A DNA stretch of 6,189 nucleotides from Bacteroidota bacterium. GTDB taxonomy: Bacteria; Bacteroidota; Bacteroidia; J057. The stretch's first letter is position 1, and each line of letters opens with the position of its first letter. The notes beneath the pieces were generated by a model. The model had not been told where the DNA came from. It did no database searches and saw only the letters and a list, made by a program, of their open reading frames with translations. The translations under genes were made by a program, and so were the position numbers. Below, piece after piece: positions 5,224-6,189 of this stretch. The DNA lies in assembly GCA_003696875.1 (NCBI GenBank), contig RFHL01000760.1, positions 1-6,189 on the forward strand, given 5' to 3'.

Positions 5224-6129
5224 TCAATACGTCTTCGTCATCGTCTCCGGCACCACGATCAGGATATCGGCTTTGCCCAGATGCTCGGCCTCTGGTTTGG
5301 AGACATCGGCCTGCTCCACCACCGTCAGGTTGGCGACGCGCAACTCCGGGCGGGCCTGGCGCAGGTACCAGACGATGCCTTCCTTGCTGTCGGAGTGGTA
5401 GGAGCCGTTGAGGTGGTAGAAAAAGCCGTTTTCGGGCAAATGCTTCAGGATGAAGTGGGCCATGGTGGCGTCCTTGACCGCCTGGGCGGCGATAAAAAAG
5501 TCCATATTCATCCCGCCGCCGTGGCCGCCCATCATGTCGCGCATCGCGGCATAGGAGGGCAAGTCGTAGTCAATGGGGTAGGGGAGCGGCACCAGCAGCG
5601 CCTTGTCGGCGCTGGAGAGGGTATCGAGGCTCTCGGGGCCCTGACGGGCCACCTGCTGCGCCAGCCGGCGCGGAACATTGGTCGCAATCACCGGGATGCC
5701 TGCCTCCTGGCAGAGGCGCACCACCGGATCGTAGTCCGTGTCGTAATTGGGCCATAGCTTGGTGGCCTCATGGAAGCCCTTACGGTCGGTCTCCCCGGCC
5801 AGGTAGGCATCCAGCGCCGCCTGTTGATCGGTCTCAAACATCTCGGCTCCCACCCGCACCTGGGTCGTGTCTCGATTTGCGAGCAGATCGCTCAGAACCT
5901 CATACTGCAGCCAGTGCGCGATGGCATTGTTGTGGAGTTCGCCAAAGCAGACCACCTCGGCCTTGGCCAGGTGTTTCAGGGCCTTCTTGTAGGAAAGCGG
6001 TTTGCCCGTGGCGCCGTCATAGAGCGCATAGGCCAATTTTTTCTGCGCCATGGTCGCTGAGCTGCTGAGGAGCAGACCCGCCAGCAGGCAGAGCCGGAGC
6101 CCGCTCCAGATTACATCCATCATTTTCAT
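5224..6129 (-). CDS. ChaN-like exported protein (haem-binding uptake / Tiki superfamily)
   Basis: A 301-residue protein of the ChaN family (Cofac_haem_bdg), a Tiki-superfamily fold that binds haem in the best-studied member and is tied to iron uptake. Visible family motifs, numbered from 6129: GELHN (63-67), GAEMFETDQQ (94-103), ATNVPRR (149-155), AQAVKDATMAHF (215-226) and NGSYHSD (241-247). A signal peptide covers about residues 1-29 (hydrophobic LCLLAGLLL, then SSSATMAQ). There is no cysteine at the cleavage site, so it does not look like a lipoprotein, unlike ChaN of some bacteria. The loop 196-209 (MRDMMGGHGGGMNM) is rich in Met, His and Gly. The frame stays open to 6186, but an earlier start would add 19 residues before the signal peptide. 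ATGs at 6123 and 6120 are alternatives, the former 5 nt after an AGGA. No TonB receptor or other haem gene is in the window, so haem binding is inferred from family only. Confidence 0.88.
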   Translation of the reverse strand: MKMMDVIWSGLRLCLLAGLLLSSSATMAQKKLAYALYDGATGKPLSYKKALKHLAKAEVVCFGELHNNAIAHWLQYEVLSDLLANRDTTQVRVGAEMFETDQQAALDAYLAGETDRKGFHEATKLWPNYDTDYDPVVRLCQEAGIPVIATNVPRRLAQQVARQGPESLDTLSSADKALLVPLPYPIDYDLPSYAAMRDMMGGHGGGMNMDFFIAAQAVKDATMAHFILKHLPENGFFYHLNGSYHSDSKEGIVWYLRQARPELRVANLTVVEQADVSKPEAEHLGKADILIVVPETMTKTY

Positions 6130-6133
6130 CCTG

Positions 6134-6141
6134 CGAATATA
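6134..6141 (-). promoter_or_regulatory. Weak -7-like box ahead of the ChaN-like gene
   Basis: TATATTCG on the minus strand matches TAnnTTTG except for one base. It lies only 4 nt from the preferred ATG, so a transcript from it would have almost no leader, or translation would start at the ATG at 6123 or 6120. No TTTG or TTG sits at the expected distance upstream. Kept only as a low-confidence candidate. Confidence 0.22.
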
Positions 6142-6189
6142 CGCCGCCGCGCCGAGAGAATACAGGGGAACAATCCGCCTATCCACCCC

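Noticed and set aside
5281..5757. Plus-strand open frame of 158 codons
   Set aside because: Antisense to the ChaN-like gene; composition is typical of a GC-rich shadow frame.

Overview
The window most likely comes from a GC-rich member of the Bacteroidota. The tRNA promoter has the phylum's -7 box (TATATTTG, fitting TAnnTTTG) with a -33-like TTTC 19 nt upstream. Most starts lack a well-placed Shine-Dalgarno sequence, and intergenic regions carry short degenerate heptamer repeats of a kind I associate with this phylum. I cannot place it more precisely from sequence alone. Every supported gene lies on the minus strand, so transcription runs from the right edge to the left edge.

Layout in transcription order: (1) an exported ChaN/Tiki-type protein (haem-binding uptake family; 6129-5224). 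(2) A 213-nt spacer holding two arrays of degenerate heptamers in opposite orientations. (3) A RecD/Dda-like superfamily 1 helicase (5010-3595), whose stop codon abuts a third heptamer array and is followed by a probable terminator. (4) A compact tRNA-Met(CAT) unit with its own promoter, encoded CCA and a strong intrinsic terminator. (5) A probable three-gene operon with 20-27 nt spacers: an exported tocopherol-cyclase-like protein (3239-2130), an aldo/keto reductase (2109-1168) and an exported GH43 glycosidase (1140-145). The GH43 gene is broken as written by two opposite single-base frameshifts. (6) A left-edge intergenic segment (1-144) with three small hairpins that looks like a dispersed intergenic repeat.

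The genes do not form one obvious pathway. The GH43 enzyme would cleave arabinose- or xylose-type side chains or polymers outside the cytoplasm. The reductase could act on a carbonyl substrate, but nothing ties it to the sugar product. The tocopherol-cyclase-like protein has the family's core motifs but also a signal peptide, so its role is open. The helicase and ChaN-like protein look like unrelated housekeeping or accessory genes.

I see no mobile element, CRISPR array, phage gene or defence locus. The points most worth a second look are the double frameshift in the GH43 gene, the exported tocopherol-cyclase-like gene with a leader that can fold two exclusive ways, and the heptamer arrays at gene ends.
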